The notes under the pieces are model-generated. The model saw nothing but the letters and a program-made list of their open reading frames with translations. It was not told where the DNA came from and searched no databases. The translations under genes were made by a program, and so were the position numbers. Shown here piece after piece: positions 11,756 through 22,920 of a stretch of 64,000 bases of DNA; within the stretch, counting starts at the first letter, position 1, and the number at the start of each line of letters is the position of its first letter. Source of the DNA: Artemisia argyi (Eukaryota; Streptophyta; Magnoliopsida; Asterales; Asteraceae); contig CM060703.1 of the NCBI GenBank assembly GCA_030686995.1, positions 111,692,361 to 111,756,360 on the forward strand. The letters are read 5' to 3'.

Positions 11756-14578
11756 ACAAAAATTTCAAAAATATTCTTCTCACGACATGTCTCTTGTGTA
11801 ATCAATATTATGTACGTTTCTAGAAATGTCATTCAATAATGACACGGAATCATACATATGCTTGAGCAAGAGTTTTTCGGTTTCAAATAAAGTTCTTTTC
11901 AAAAACATGTCGTTACTCAAAACATTCTTTCAATATGGTTTGCTATTACTTCAGATAGCAACCCGGTTTTCAAAATTCAGGAAAACACGTCGCCAAAAAG
12001 ACGGTTGTTCCTAACAAAGGGTGCTGTTCATCCGAGCGTGAATTACTTTATATTCATGCACCCTCGATCTAATGTACGTTTCAGTGCATTATTTCTTGAT
12101 AAAGAAGAGAAGTCTTCTTTTTATCGCCAAATACTTTCCCTTCTATGATTTTTCCGGAAAGTGTTTGTGCAAAACTTGGTGGTACCATGAAATTTTGAAT
12201 GAAAATCAAATTGAACTCAAAAGTTTGATAAAATTTTCACTCAATCAATGACGTTAATAGTTTATGAAAATATTTATGCTTTAACATCCGTCATTGATTG
12301 AGGGGGAGGGTGATTTCTCAAAATTTTATGTATCAACAAAACTCCCCACACTTTGTACAAAACAAAAACCACAATCCGATTTGTGATGGTTATGTGTCAG
12401 AATGAGTAAATTTTTCAAAGAGTTTTCATTAAAAACTTCGAATCTTTTGCAAACTCTTCAAATCTCACACATAACAACCTCCCTCACAGTTTGAGGGGGA
12501 GCATGAAAAAGTTCCTTTTATCAGAAAATATTAAACTTGACCGCATTTCTCTCCCAAAAACGCTTTCTAAATTATTTAAATCAATTGAGATCAAAAATCT
12601 CGAAAGATTTGAAATTTTTTATCGGGGGAGAGAATGTGATTTAAATATGAAATCTGATAATCAAAAGTGATCTTTTGTACTCAATAATAGGCTCCCACAT
12701 ATGTGCTAAACACTTTCGAATATCGATGCACATATTGAGGGGGAGCAAAAGGCGTTTGTGGAAGTTATACCAAAGACCGACCATTTATCTTTATGCATGG
12801 AGCTATAAGGTTGGTTAAGGTTAGGTATAAGTTCCCATGATCCACCAGAACCGGAAGGATCTTCCCAGGGACAATCCATAGATAGATTAGAAGTCCTTAG
12901 GGATGATTATGAAAAAAGGAGTAAAGTGAGAAAGGGAAGAGTGCGGACTGAGATAGAGCTAGGACTGGAACAAACCCAACAAGGTTCTAGTGATGAAATC
13001 TCGGTAAGCACTGAAGGGGTTGAAGAATGAAAAAGAAATATAATGAGAAAGGGTGAAAAGAAATAGCCCTCCAATTATTCAACCTTAGGGCAGAAACCGG
13101 GTTCAATACATATGCTACTGGCGGTTACTAAGGTAACGCCGGTATTGAAGACAAGACGTCATGGACCCAGTGACGCACTGCACCAAAACTTCCCAACCAC
13201 TCAAGTTCTCTTAAAAGAGCTTGTTTCATTCTCACGGGGAACCCTGTGCAATGTATTGACCGCTCATTGCGAGCTATGTTGATACCTAAAACAGGAGACG
13301 CCTCCCCAGTCTCCAGGAGCGGATCAAAACGCACTATTGAGTCTAGAGCCAAGAGATCATCCATAAATCTCGATAGGACACATTCCAAATATGCTTATTG
13401 TTTCACACAATGTGGAAAATAAGATAAAATATTAGAGTCCTACGCATTATCCTTGTGGTATTGCCAGAACATCCGAGTGATATGAAAATATTCACAATGA
13501 CGATGGAAATCCTTCTAGAGCGAACATCACTCAAGCTCTTGGTAGGTGACATGTGAGATCCATCTTGGATCAATGATCAAGTGACAACTGGAAAGCAACA
13601 ATGGTGCGATTTAAATTTGAATCAAACTTGTTCCAGGATATGGATTGACGGATACTTTTGCCAAAACCTCTCAATGTGCTCACCAACTTATCTTTCGAGC
13701 ACATTGATTGTGTAATATCTTTCAAACAAAAGTATTTTTGATGGAAATGTGATTCAAAGTATAAAACTCTCGTCGTGTCTCACAAATGTTTATCATATGA
13801 CACGCGAGTGATTTCTATAAATCAATTTCTCATCAATCCGTGAATATCTATTCACCGATTCACTCTATCGTGCTGTCTGCTTTGAGACGTTCTGGTATGA
13901 GAACATGCTAAGTATGAAGATTCCGAAGTGGATTCTTTGGAAAACTTATTACTACAAGCTGGAAATTCCTGTCAAGGAGAGTCTTCTTTAAAAGAGACTC
14001 TACCTGATCACAGGTCGGTTTTCACAAAACCGGAGGGTAGTCTGACCTCGCAGAACGAATGACAAAGCCATATTCGTTCTCTATCTTTATTGCTAACTGT
14101 TTTATTTCAGGGACACATATAAAGATGGCGTTGATGGCTCCAGTTTCCAGCTGAATCGGGTCAATCCATACCTCATGCTCACACATCCTCCACACTATCA
14201 ATGAAGATGAGAGACTTGCTACAACAAATGTTGAGAGACTACCAACAACGTTTCCGCAACTCTGATGAAAAAGTCTCCGGATCTACAACTCTAATGCAAC
14301 GTCTCCAGATACAGAAGGGTGTGAGCATGATGGTCCTTAGTCACTACATCACATGAAGGCAATACTGCTATGGATGAGCTTGGAGATTTACTTTGGCTGA
14401 TGATCTCAAAGAAGCTCAAAGATCACACATCACAAAGGAACTCTAATCACAAGTTCGCTTGCTTGAAGTACGAAGTGTGCTGAAATGAGAAGAATCAGAT
14501 CCTACGAGCTACAAAGACTAAAGAATGCTTAAAGACCAAAGATCTTAACTTCAAAGGTGACCTCGCTTAGGGGGAGAT
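11644..14578 (+). other. Long 3' non-coding tail of element G with repeated polypurine tracts
   Basis: 2.9 kb between pol and the 3' LTR. It starts with a 43-nt poly(A) run (about 11709-11751). GAGGGGGAG-type tracts occur at about 12297-12310, 12490-12503, 12621-12636 and 12734-12746, before the final tract CTTAGGGGGAGAT (14567-14578) that abuts the LTR and is the probable priming site for plus-strand synthesis. SIRE-type elements are known for an extended tail and additional polypurine tracts. I recognise no envelope-like ORF. An 86-codon antisense frame (13128-13388) is treated as chance. Confidence 0.8.
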
Positions 14579-14937
14579 TGTTAGGAATACAAATATTCCT
14601 GTAAATGTCTCGGTCACCTAATGATTGTAATAGCATTAAGGTAGCTCGTAGTTAGTTAGTTTATTAGTTAATTAGTATTAGATTAAGTAACACCGTGGAA
14701 GAAGGAACGGGTCTTTACCCACTGTATGCCTGATCCACAGCCCGGGAGTGGGCGTTATATTGTAACTATAAATACCCCTCTCCACATGTGGAGAGGGTTG
14801 GACCTTCATTATTTTCAATCTAATCTTTTCCTTTTTCTTTCAAGGTTCCTCTCTTTCTCTTCTCTCCTGCCTTCTTCCATTTCTACGCCTAACACGCCAC
14901 CACTTAATCATGTTTCCAACTTAATTAGTATTCTACA
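14579..14937 (+). repeat. 3' LTR of Copia element G
   Basis: 359 bp. It differs from the 5' LTR at three sites by eye (A/T in CCTGTAAAWG, C/G in CTCTCCTSCC, A/G in CTAACACRCC). The right flank CTACC completes the TSD. Confidence 0.96.
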
Positions 14938-16102
14938 CTACCCATGATATGTTACTCCTTGCTAGCTATCCAATCCTACCTATTGAATTGTAACCTTGTT
15001 TTAATTGACGGGTTGTATTCCTTAATACCATTCATGGGGTGGCATACATAACTCCCCAATTCTATGAGCTCTTATCTCCTCCTACACCATGCCCAGCACA
15101 ACTATAGGGATTGTAAACAGTGGCTCATGCATTAAATACAACCAATAAAGACCTAGTACGCCTCGGTTCATGTTTCTTAAGACGTTCAAGCATGTTACCA
15201 TTTGGAGATCTGCCAGTTTTCTTAAGCCTAACATATAAATCATTCAATCAAAACAAGAATCAATAGGAAACAAGGATTATAAACTAAACCAACTAGATCT
15301 ATTGAAGTTGTCACGCCTTAATTAATGGAGATAGACACAACATCAACAAGAAATCAATGAGATCTAATCAATTATATACAAGTTTCACATAATCATAAGT
15401 AGACACAAGGTGAATTAGCAAATCATCATCAAAGAAGAGCAAACAACAATGATAATGGAAAACATAATTGAGATAGAATCATCAAACCAATACATGATGT
15501 TTATGGAGTGATTGAAACCCTCTAAGTTGCTGGAAAAACACCCACCTAAACCCAGGAATCGGCTTTAGGGTTTAGGGCTTACAAAAAGTGAAGTTATAAA
15601 GTTATATTTATAGGCATGTTTTCTGTCGGCCCTTCTTGACGGTGTCAGCCCGTTACTCTTAATGCCGTCAAGACCACTTTTTCACCAAATTGTAGATCTC
15701 TTCGTCCTCTTTGCGTGGGCTTTTGAATCACCTAAATCCGAGTTCGTATGCAAAAGTTATGACCAAAACAATATCAGCTACTCCGCGCGCAAGTTTTGAC
15801 AAGTTTACACGTGACGGCCTTGGTGACGCCGTCATCAACTACGGTATTTTATTCTTGGGACTTTGACGCCGTCAAGAGCAACTCTTGACGCCTTCATGCA
15901 CTGTTCCCAGCATAGAAATTTGATACTTTGCCATTTTCTTCACTTTTATGCTCCAAAAACGTCCAAAATGGCTTCTTTTCCAGAATTCACTCTCCAAGTA
16001 CCTAAAATCACAAAAGAAACGATTTAGGGCAATATTTGATCAAATAAAGTCGGATTCGGGCTTAAATGACCCCCTAAAAGCGGATCATTTTTCGCCTCAT
16101 CA
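14938..16102 (-). repeat. 3' LTR of element A, second fragment (contains U3 promoter)
   Basis: Resumes the LTR of A after G and ends GCCTCATCA. In minus orientation it carries TGACG/CGTCA palindromes (about 15640-15900) followed by a TATA box (complement of 'tatatttatagg', 15603-15614). It matches 20065-21229. Confidence 0.92.
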
Positions 16103-16677
16103 TATACCCTTACACTTGAGATTTGCTTGTCCTCAAGCAAATGCGCTTTTATTCTACTCAAAAGACAAGTTAGGGGTCATTTAACACTAATATAAAAGTA
16201 ATTACAACAAATAATCGTTCCACTAAAGACCAATAGACAAGCACGGAGGTCATACACAAGCACCTCACAAATAGTGTTTAGATACTCACATCTCTCGGGT
16301 GTAATGAAGTAATATAACATTATGGAAATGGAAGATATCTCTCACTACCTGTCATAGCAAAATAGATTACCATAGACTTGGGAAAGGATCAAACCTCCAC
16401 CACATGGCGTAAGCACCTAGGATAAACTATCAAAGAGGTCTTTTAAAGGGTTGTAACGTTAGGTATAGGGATATGAATTACACGGTTTTGTTGGATAAAG
16501 GAAGTTTTACTGGTGGCGAGTTAACAATCTTGGTTAATTACATGTACAAGATGGCGTTGCTAAGCCAAGACTAGACTCGACTTAAGCTAATAAATGAAAA
16601 ATAACAAAACATAAAATAAACATAGAATGAAACGGGATGGTAGTCCGTATGTTTTTTCCTTTTTTCTTTTTTTTTTC

Positions 16678-16748
<71 letters not shown>

Positions 16749-18609
16749 TACACTCTTACCCTACCATCCAAAATAATACATTATAGGGAATGAACATTTC
16801 CCTTACACTTGAATTTTTACATACTTTACAATCAACTAATCTAATGACTCGAATTAAGAAAATCAAAACACTTGGAGCACTTTTAAGATTAACGTACATA
16901 TGGGAGTAATAAATGATGTTCTTCCCCATTAATCCATAAATAAGTACTTACCCATGAGTCCCAATCGTCCCAAAACAATATGTACAAGGATATGACTCGA
17001 CTTAGCAACTATGTAATCAATTAGAAAGTTTACTTAGGGTTTAACAAATAACAATAATGCACTAAAAATGAGCGCATACACGGAAGGCTAAGGCGATTTG
17101 GTTGTACATTTAAGTGGGGTGTAACAAATTCTTCCTTTAAGTAAAATGCTTAAAGTTAGAAACGAAAAGATAGGCTCGGAGGGGTGTACTAGGGGTTTCG
17201 TGTACTAAAAATGAGTACAACGCTATGGGTGTGGGAAAAATTAGTTGACTTAACTAGCCAAGTAATATGACTTAAATGGTCAAGTAATTATAATACGGGT
17301 TTAACACAAGGGTGATCCTAATGCCTCTTATCATGTAGTAAATCCTACTACACGAATGTAGTCTCACTAGCGGTCTCGGGATGCATCACTAACGCAAGTT
17401 CTAGAATCTAAATGCTACCGGTACACTCATAAGCACTAATAATGAATGCTTTTCCTATCAAATCTAAAGGCGAGCCTCACATATTTGGGTGGAAATTTTT
17501 TCTGAAAGTACGGTTATGTGCTAGTCATACAATCTCCTATCCATGAGACGCTTGCTATGGCTAAAGTTTCACTCCTAAATGTTGTAAAAGATTTTAAATT
17601 TGGAGCTAAAATTGCACTAACAAGTATTTCTCATAGTTTTATTACACATCTACTATCAAACAAAACAAACTCAAGCGAAAGTGCATATGTAAGGTATCGT
17701 CTTTTTACCCTCCCCTTACACTTAAGATGAACATTGTCCCCAATGTTCAAGTAAAGAATGTAAAAGTGAAAAAGTAAAGAGAATGAAATCAAATACTCCC
17801 CTAATTCGCTCGGTATGGATTATAGGTTGGCCAGATTAGATCTTCCTCCAAGAAAATGAACAATCAAAGCTTCCCTTCCAGAATTTAAATCATCTCCTTG
17901 TCGAACATAACCTGTAAATCCTGACAGAACAACTACAAAAACCCAAAGCATCAAGCCGAACAAAGATAACTCACAACTAGATGTAATTCCAGACTTAGGA
18001 ATAAAAACAAAACAATTAAAGATATAATGCTTGTGGAATGAATGTTTGCAGATTTCCTGGAGATTATAAAACTTAATAATTCACAAAAACCATAAGACTC
18101 CGTTAGAAAAACAAAACTGGTAAAATTTCCAGATTTTTACACGTGACGCCGTCAAGAGTAAACTCGTGACGCCGTCAGAAGTGACCTGCAGAAATTCTTA
18201 TGTTAAGTTTCCGGAAAATTTCTGGAAAAACTTCGTCCTACTTCCTGGAAAATCCTGCAAAACATCATTACGACTCGATACAAGCATTTGACTCTAACAA
18301 GTACTAATACACATGTCCATTTAATATTGTTGTGGTTCATGCTCAATTTCATTCTTATAAACAAATCTGGATCTCCCTTACACTTATCTTTTGTAAAATA
18401 CCTTTATATGCAATTAAGACGAAGTTAAAAACAAAATAAAGCATTTTCACAATTTACTTTGAAACATGAGCCACAAACAATAAAAATAAAACATGCATAC
18501 GGAAACAAATAAAATCAAACAAACAAACAAACAAATAAAAACACACAAAACATGGGTTGCCTCCCAATAAGCGCTTGTTTTTGTTCGAGTCACGAGCCTG
18601 ACTCTACCC
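16103..18609 (-). other. 3' non-coding internal region of element A
   Basis: About 2.5 kb between the gag-like stop codon and the 3' LTR. It is collinear, in reverse, with 55488-57996 of element B. It contains a (TA)n run (16682-16742) exactly where B has a poly(A)-rich tract. It also holds an isolated pair of TGACGCCGTCA palindromes (18143-18178), which is conserved in B at 55922-55962. The purine-rich 'caagtgtaagggtata' on the minus strand abuts the 3' LTR and is the likely polypurine tract. I see no gene here. Confidence 0.8.
16682..16742. repeat. (TA)n microsatellite
   Basis: About 30 TA units inside element A. The Tyr/Ile ORF across it is an artefact of the repeat. Confidence 0.95.
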
Positions 18610-19557
18610 TTATTTAACGGAAATAGCGGAGGTTCTCCCTACACTTAGGATCAAGTGTGGGTGAAAGTAACGATACACACCCTTAGGGTGTGAATATGCC
18701 ACGTGAGGTGAAGGGGGTGAGTGAATGGCTTCCTTCATCCTAAAACTACCCGGATAATATTGGTTGATGGGTGGGTCGGTTCCTCTTTTGTCTCCTAGAA
18801 ATATATCTAAGGATGGAAAGGTGTGTAAAGATTGAGATTCCGGTTCATCAACACTAGGAAATTCCCTAGAACTAGGAGTAAGGTTATCACTACAAGTGTT
18901 CAAACCTATATCCTTAAGTGGTGCCTGGTCCAAGGGTTCTACCTCCATCGGAATTCCTAAAGTTTCTTCTACTTCTTCCGGGTAAGTCACGGGCGGTGTA
19001 TGTGCCTCAAATGATGGTTGAGTATTTTGTGGGCTTATGTTGTTCACCTCATCATTCCATTTGTCAGGATCTAGCCCTAACATTCTCCCAAGTATCTCAC
19101 GTGCTTCTCTAGGCATCTCAACTTCTATGTCCGAATCATAAGGATCATCTTCAATATTCTGACTGCTATATACAAATTGCCCAAGAGATTCATCATCTAT
19201 TTCTTGAGATTCATCATCATCAATCATAGAACCTAGGTCTTTTTGATCAATGTGATCATGCTCGGCTAAATCCTCCTCAATTGTATTCTTGGGTAGTGAT
19301 AATAGCAAACCTAGTGCTTCATCCAACTTATGATTTGTTGCAATGGCTCTCTCCATAATTCCTTGGCAAACTAGGTCGCATTTCCTATTGGCCTCACTAA
19401 AACTAGATCTTAAACATGGAGGTTGTTCATAAGAATCTATCCTAGGTGAAGGCTCATATGATTCATAGGTGTCCCTAAATGAGGTATTTTGAACTCTTTG
19501 GTGTGTTAGCCGCTCAACCCTATCTTGTAATCTTAGAAGTCTAAGTGTAAAGTCCAT
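18610..19557 (-). CDS. Gag-like protein of element A (TR-GAG type)
   Basis: About 315 codons, from ATG at 19557 (MDFTLRLLRLQDRVERL) to TAA at 18610-18612. It starts about 164 nt after the 5' LTR, in the position of gag. The N-terminus is a short predicted coiled coil followed by an acidic, low-complexity stretch; it has no recognisable capsid domain and no zinc knuckle. The C-terminal half carries a module shared with elements B and C: PSFEAHTPPVTYPEEVEETL, then a Pro/Glu-rich linker, then GVYRYFHPHLILSVG near the end. Relative to B, a stretch before that ending is missing. Its function is unknown; by position it may package element RNA. It is the only ORF in the element and shows no internal stop. 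Confidence 0.65.
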   Translation of the reverse strand: MDFTLRLLRLQDRVERLTHQRVQNTSFRDTYESYEPSPRIDSYEQPPCLRSSFSEANRKCDLVCQGIMERAIATNHKLDEALGLLLSLPKNTIEEDLAEHDHIDQKDLGSMIDDDESQEIDDESLGQFVYSSQNIEDDPYDSDIEVEMPREAREILGRMLGLDPDKWNDEVNNISPQNTQPSFEAHTPPVTYPEEVEETLGIPMEVEPLDQAPLKDIGLNTCSDNLTPSSREFPSVDEPESQSLHTFPSLDIFLGDKRGTDPPINQYYPGSFRMKEAIHSPPSPHVAYSHPKGVYRYFHPHLILSVGRTSAISVK

Positions 19558-19720
19558 TTGAAGCAAATTACAAACAAAATCACAAAGAAAAGATAGACTA
19601 CGAGAAAGCTACAAAGTAAAAAGAAAAAATCTCACTTGATAGGAATCTAATGAGTAGACCTAATAAAAATCAAATTCAACCTAAACAATAACTATTCCCC
19701 GGGCTGCGGCGCCAAAAACT

Positions 19721-21229
19721 TGATGCGTGGGAATCGCAACAGGCTTTACCTCTCGAGGGATCTCGAGAAGCTTACAACCCCCACCAGGCAGTGTACCTGA
19801 TCGTTGTAGTATAGTATAGTGACAAGTACCGGGGGATTGATCGTTCAGCTAGGAATAGTGTCGCTAGGATTGAAATTAATCTAACTAGGTCTAAAGGTGA
19901 AGGATGATTCTTTTTATGTTTTTATGTTTTATGAAAAGCAAGTAAAAATCTCGGGCATTGGGAGAATGGGCGGAATTAGTTGCTAATCAACTAACCCAAA
20001 AGCTACTAATTAATCTAATAAACAAGAAAATAAACTAAGGTTCTATAAGATAAGTGAAGCATGTCTACCCATGATATGTTACTCCTTGCTAGCTATCCAA
20101 TCCTACCTATTGAATTGTAACCTTGTTTTAATTGACGGGTTGTATTCCTTAATACCATTCATGGGGTGGCATACATAACTCTCCAATTCTATGAGCTCTT
20201 ATCTCCTCCTACACCATGCCCAGCACAACTATAGGGATTGTAAACAGTGGCTCATGCATTAAATACAACCAATAAAGACCTAGTAGGCCTCGGTTCATGT
20301 TTCTTAAGACGTTCAAGCATGTTACCATTTGGAGATCTGCCAGTTTTCTTAAGCCTAACATATAAATCATTCAATCAAAACAAGAATCAATAGGAAACAA
20401 GGATTATAAACTAAACCAACTAGATCTATTGAAGTTGTCACGCCTTAATTGATGGAGATAGACACAACATCAACAAGAAATCAATGAGATCTAATCAATT
20501 ATATACAAGTTTCACATAATCATAAGTAGACACAAGGTGAATTAGCAAATCATCATCAAAGAAGAGCAAACAACAATGATAATGGAAAACATAATTGAGA
20601 TAGAATCATCAAACCAATACATGATGTTTATAGAGTTATTGAAACCCTCTAAGTTGCTGGAAAAACACCCACCTAAACCCAGGAATCGGCTTTAGGGTTT
20701 AGGGCTTACAAAAAGTGAAGTTATGAAGTTATATTTATAGGCATGTTTTCTGTCGGCCTTTCTTGACGGCGTCAGCCCGTTACTCTTGACGCCGTCAAGA
20801 CCACTTTTTCACCAAATTGTAGATCTTTTCGTCCTCTTTGCGTGGGCTTTTGAATCACCTAAATCCGAGTTCGTATGCAAAAGTTATGACCAAAACAATA
20901 TCAGCTACTCCGCGCGCAAGTTTTGACAAGTTTACACGTGACGGCCTTGGTGACGCCGTCATCAACTACGGTATTTTATTCTTGGGACTTTGACGCCGTC
21001 TAGAGCAACTCTTGACGCCTTCATGCACTGTTCCCAGCATAGAAATTTGATACTTTGCCGTTTTCTTCACTTTTATGCTCCAAAAACGTCCAAAATGGCT
21101 TCTTTTCCAGAATTCACTCTCCAAGTACCCAAAATCACAAAAGGAACGATTTAGGGCAATATTTGATCAAATAAAGTCGGATTCGGGCTTAAATGACCCC
21201 CTAAAAACGGATCATTTTTCGCCTCATCA
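19721..21229 (-). repeat. 5' LTR of element A
   Basis: 1509 bp, TGATGCGTGG ... GCCTCATCA, intact. The promoter (element orientation) has palindromes at about 20760-21015 and a TATA box at 20731-20742. The neighbouring primer-binding site lies just left, with GGCGCCGCAGCC on the minus strand. Confidence 0.94.
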
Positions 21230-22860
21230 ATGACGTATCATTCTAGATAGATACGCCGTACATCAAGACTTAGACGATTATGAAGGCCATTCCATGACTT
21301 TGAAGCATACACCGCATAGATTTATCCCATGCGTTGTATATGAAACCTTTGTCAACATAGAAGATCTGATTCATCCTACTCCAGATACGCTGCTTGACAT
21401 TTCAGAGATACGGCATATCAATCTCAAGACTTCACCAGATAATACAAGATATTGAAGAACATGCACCGCATGAAGATTGAAGGTGTGTTGTATTATATGG
21501 CGGTGTACGAATATTCCAGAACAAAATAATCTTGGACCCCATGCAAAGTTACCTAAATACGGCGTATCAACTTAATGGATATGCCGTATCGATTCAGTTT
21601 CCAGAATGTATAAATACCCCATTCGTCTGCCAAATTCGACACAACTTACAAATATAACCTACCATAGAATTCGACACAGCTAGTACTTTAATTTATGGAA
21701 AGATTAGTTTAATTTGTATTAGTACTCTTTTAATTATTGAGTTAGTGTCTTTTTCACTATTTGATCGGACTTAATTGTTTCCAGCTTTTAAAAGTATATT
21801 TGATGTTTTTATTGGTTGCTTGTACGTATGTTTTGATTATATATATACAAGTTTAGCGTGCCTTGTCGACATTAGTCTCGCACAATTACTTCATTAACAT
21901 CATATGCATAGTTATTGTAAGCCGGTAAAAGGGATAAATAATATATAAACTTAGTAATCATTAAGGTGGACTTTATGCAGAGATCTGATTAATCGTGACA
22001 GGATTAGTCCGTCGAGAAGACTTAATACCCGAAATCTAGACGTTTAGACTGGATCTAGACATTGGAATAATATACGCGTACACGTAAGCAACCACTGAGA
22101 GAGAATAGATTTTAGTACTCATCTTATATAACTAAGCAATTAAACGGGTGACAAATCTTCCTTACTATCGGCCAGACCTCTTATGTGTATTTGTTTTCTA
22201 TTGCCTTATTAGTTTAATTTACTATTTTATTTAATCTACTCATCATACTAGTCTCTCAGGCTGAAAACCACCCTTGTGTTAGATTAGGTTTAATTAGAAT
22301 TGACCTTAGGATTAAAATATTGATAGATACTTAGGTGTTAACATTCCACTCTTAGTGATCGACACTCTACTTACAAACTGTATTACTTGATCGAGTACAC
22401 TGCTCGTTAGTGTTTGTTATAGATTAAGTCGGCCAAATATATATGTAAAACTTGATAATATAATCTATACCTACAACGAAAGCACATCACACCTATGACG
22501 AAAGATTATACAAAGTGCATAGCATCAAGAATTATCATCACATATTAGACTTTAAAAGACATGTTTAAGTTTAAACAAACAAACACATATATCCATAAAT
22601 CAACTAACAGCATACCCTATAAACTAAAATAAACATGACTTATAGCACACCATATAAAATCAGCAATAACTTAAACAAATAGCATAGAGTGAACAACTAT
22701 GAGCCTTCAAAAGCTATGCCAAACTTTTAAAAACATCGGTCGGCTACAAAGTAAGCCGAAATATCATACATTAATCAAAAGTACCAAAACTGATTATATC
22801 TTGAAACAGCCAAAAATAGCAAACCCACATATTAATCGGCTTAAAATTTTCACTTAACAC
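21230..22860. other. Recipient DNA of element A, right part: probable LTR fragment H and AT-rich spacer
   Basis: Continues 1673-2023. No coding region is visible. At 21250-21595 it has a cluster of ATACGSCGTAT-like palindromes that ends about 13 bp before a TATA box (TATAAATA, 21609-21616), the same layout as in the LTRs of A, B, C and F. I could not find a second LTR copy or a primer-binding site, so the identity of H as an LTR is inferred. Confidence 0.5.
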
Positions 22861-22871
22861 TAGAATCTCAA

Positions 22872-22920
22872 CCCACCACCCCCCCACCCCACCCCACCCC
22901 ACCTCACCCTACCCCACCCC
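22872..22920. repeat. C-rich (CCCCA)n tract with G-quadruplex potential on the minus strand
   Basis: Runs of three to seven C separated by single A or short interruptions over about 48 bp, in otherwise AT-rich DNA. The minus strand therefore has more than four G-runs of at least three within a short span. Confidence 0.8.

Larger units (their letters stand above)
2373..14937 (+). mobile_element. Element G: Ty1/Copia retrotransposon (SIRE/Maximus-like), full length
   Basis: It is bounded by two 359-bp LTRs (2373-2731 and 14579-14937) that begin TGTTAGGAATAC and end TTCTACA, and that differ at only 3 positions by eye. A perfect TSD CTACC (2368-2372; 14938-14942) flanks it. An initiator-Met-type primer-binding site follows the 5' LTR and a polypurine tract precedes the 3' LTR. 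Order: leader with repeats, gag, protease, integrase, reverse transcriptase, RNase H, which is the Copia order. The long gag/coiled-coil region, the 2.9-kb tail after pol and the several polypurine tracts fit the SIRE/Maximus lineage. Two frameshifts break the reading frame, so this copy is probably not autonomous, although its LTRs are young. It lies inside the 3' LTR of element A. Confidence 0.96.
2024..21229 (-). mobile_element. Element A: complete non-autonomous Gypsy-type LTR retrotransposon, split by Copia element G
   Basis: The boundaries are fixed by a perfect 5-bp TSD, ATGAC, at 2019-2023 and 21230-21234. The left LTR is 2024-2372 plus 14938-16102 and the right LTR is 19721-21229. 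Both are 1509 bp once the G insertion and its duplicated CTACC are removed, and I counted about 19 substitutions between them. Without G the element is about 6.6 kb. The primer-binding site (complement of 'ggcgccaaaaact', about 19700-19720) and a purine-rich tract beside 16102 give minus orientation. The only coding capacity is a gag-like ORF (18610-19557). There is no protease, reverse transcriptase or integrase, so it must have been mobilised in trans, as described for TR-GAG/LARD-type elements. Confidence 0.93.

Noticed and set aside
13128..13388. 86-codon antisense frame in the Copia tail (MECVLSRFMDDLLALDSIV...)
   Set aside because: No partner, promoter or domain recognised. It lies in non-coding tail sequence, and a single open frame of this length is expected by chance.
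17518..17730. 70-codon antisense frame in element A, with a near-identical twin at 56349-56561 in element B
   Set aside because: It is shared because the two elements are similar at the DNA level. It has no ATG at its start and lies antisense in non-coding internal sequence.
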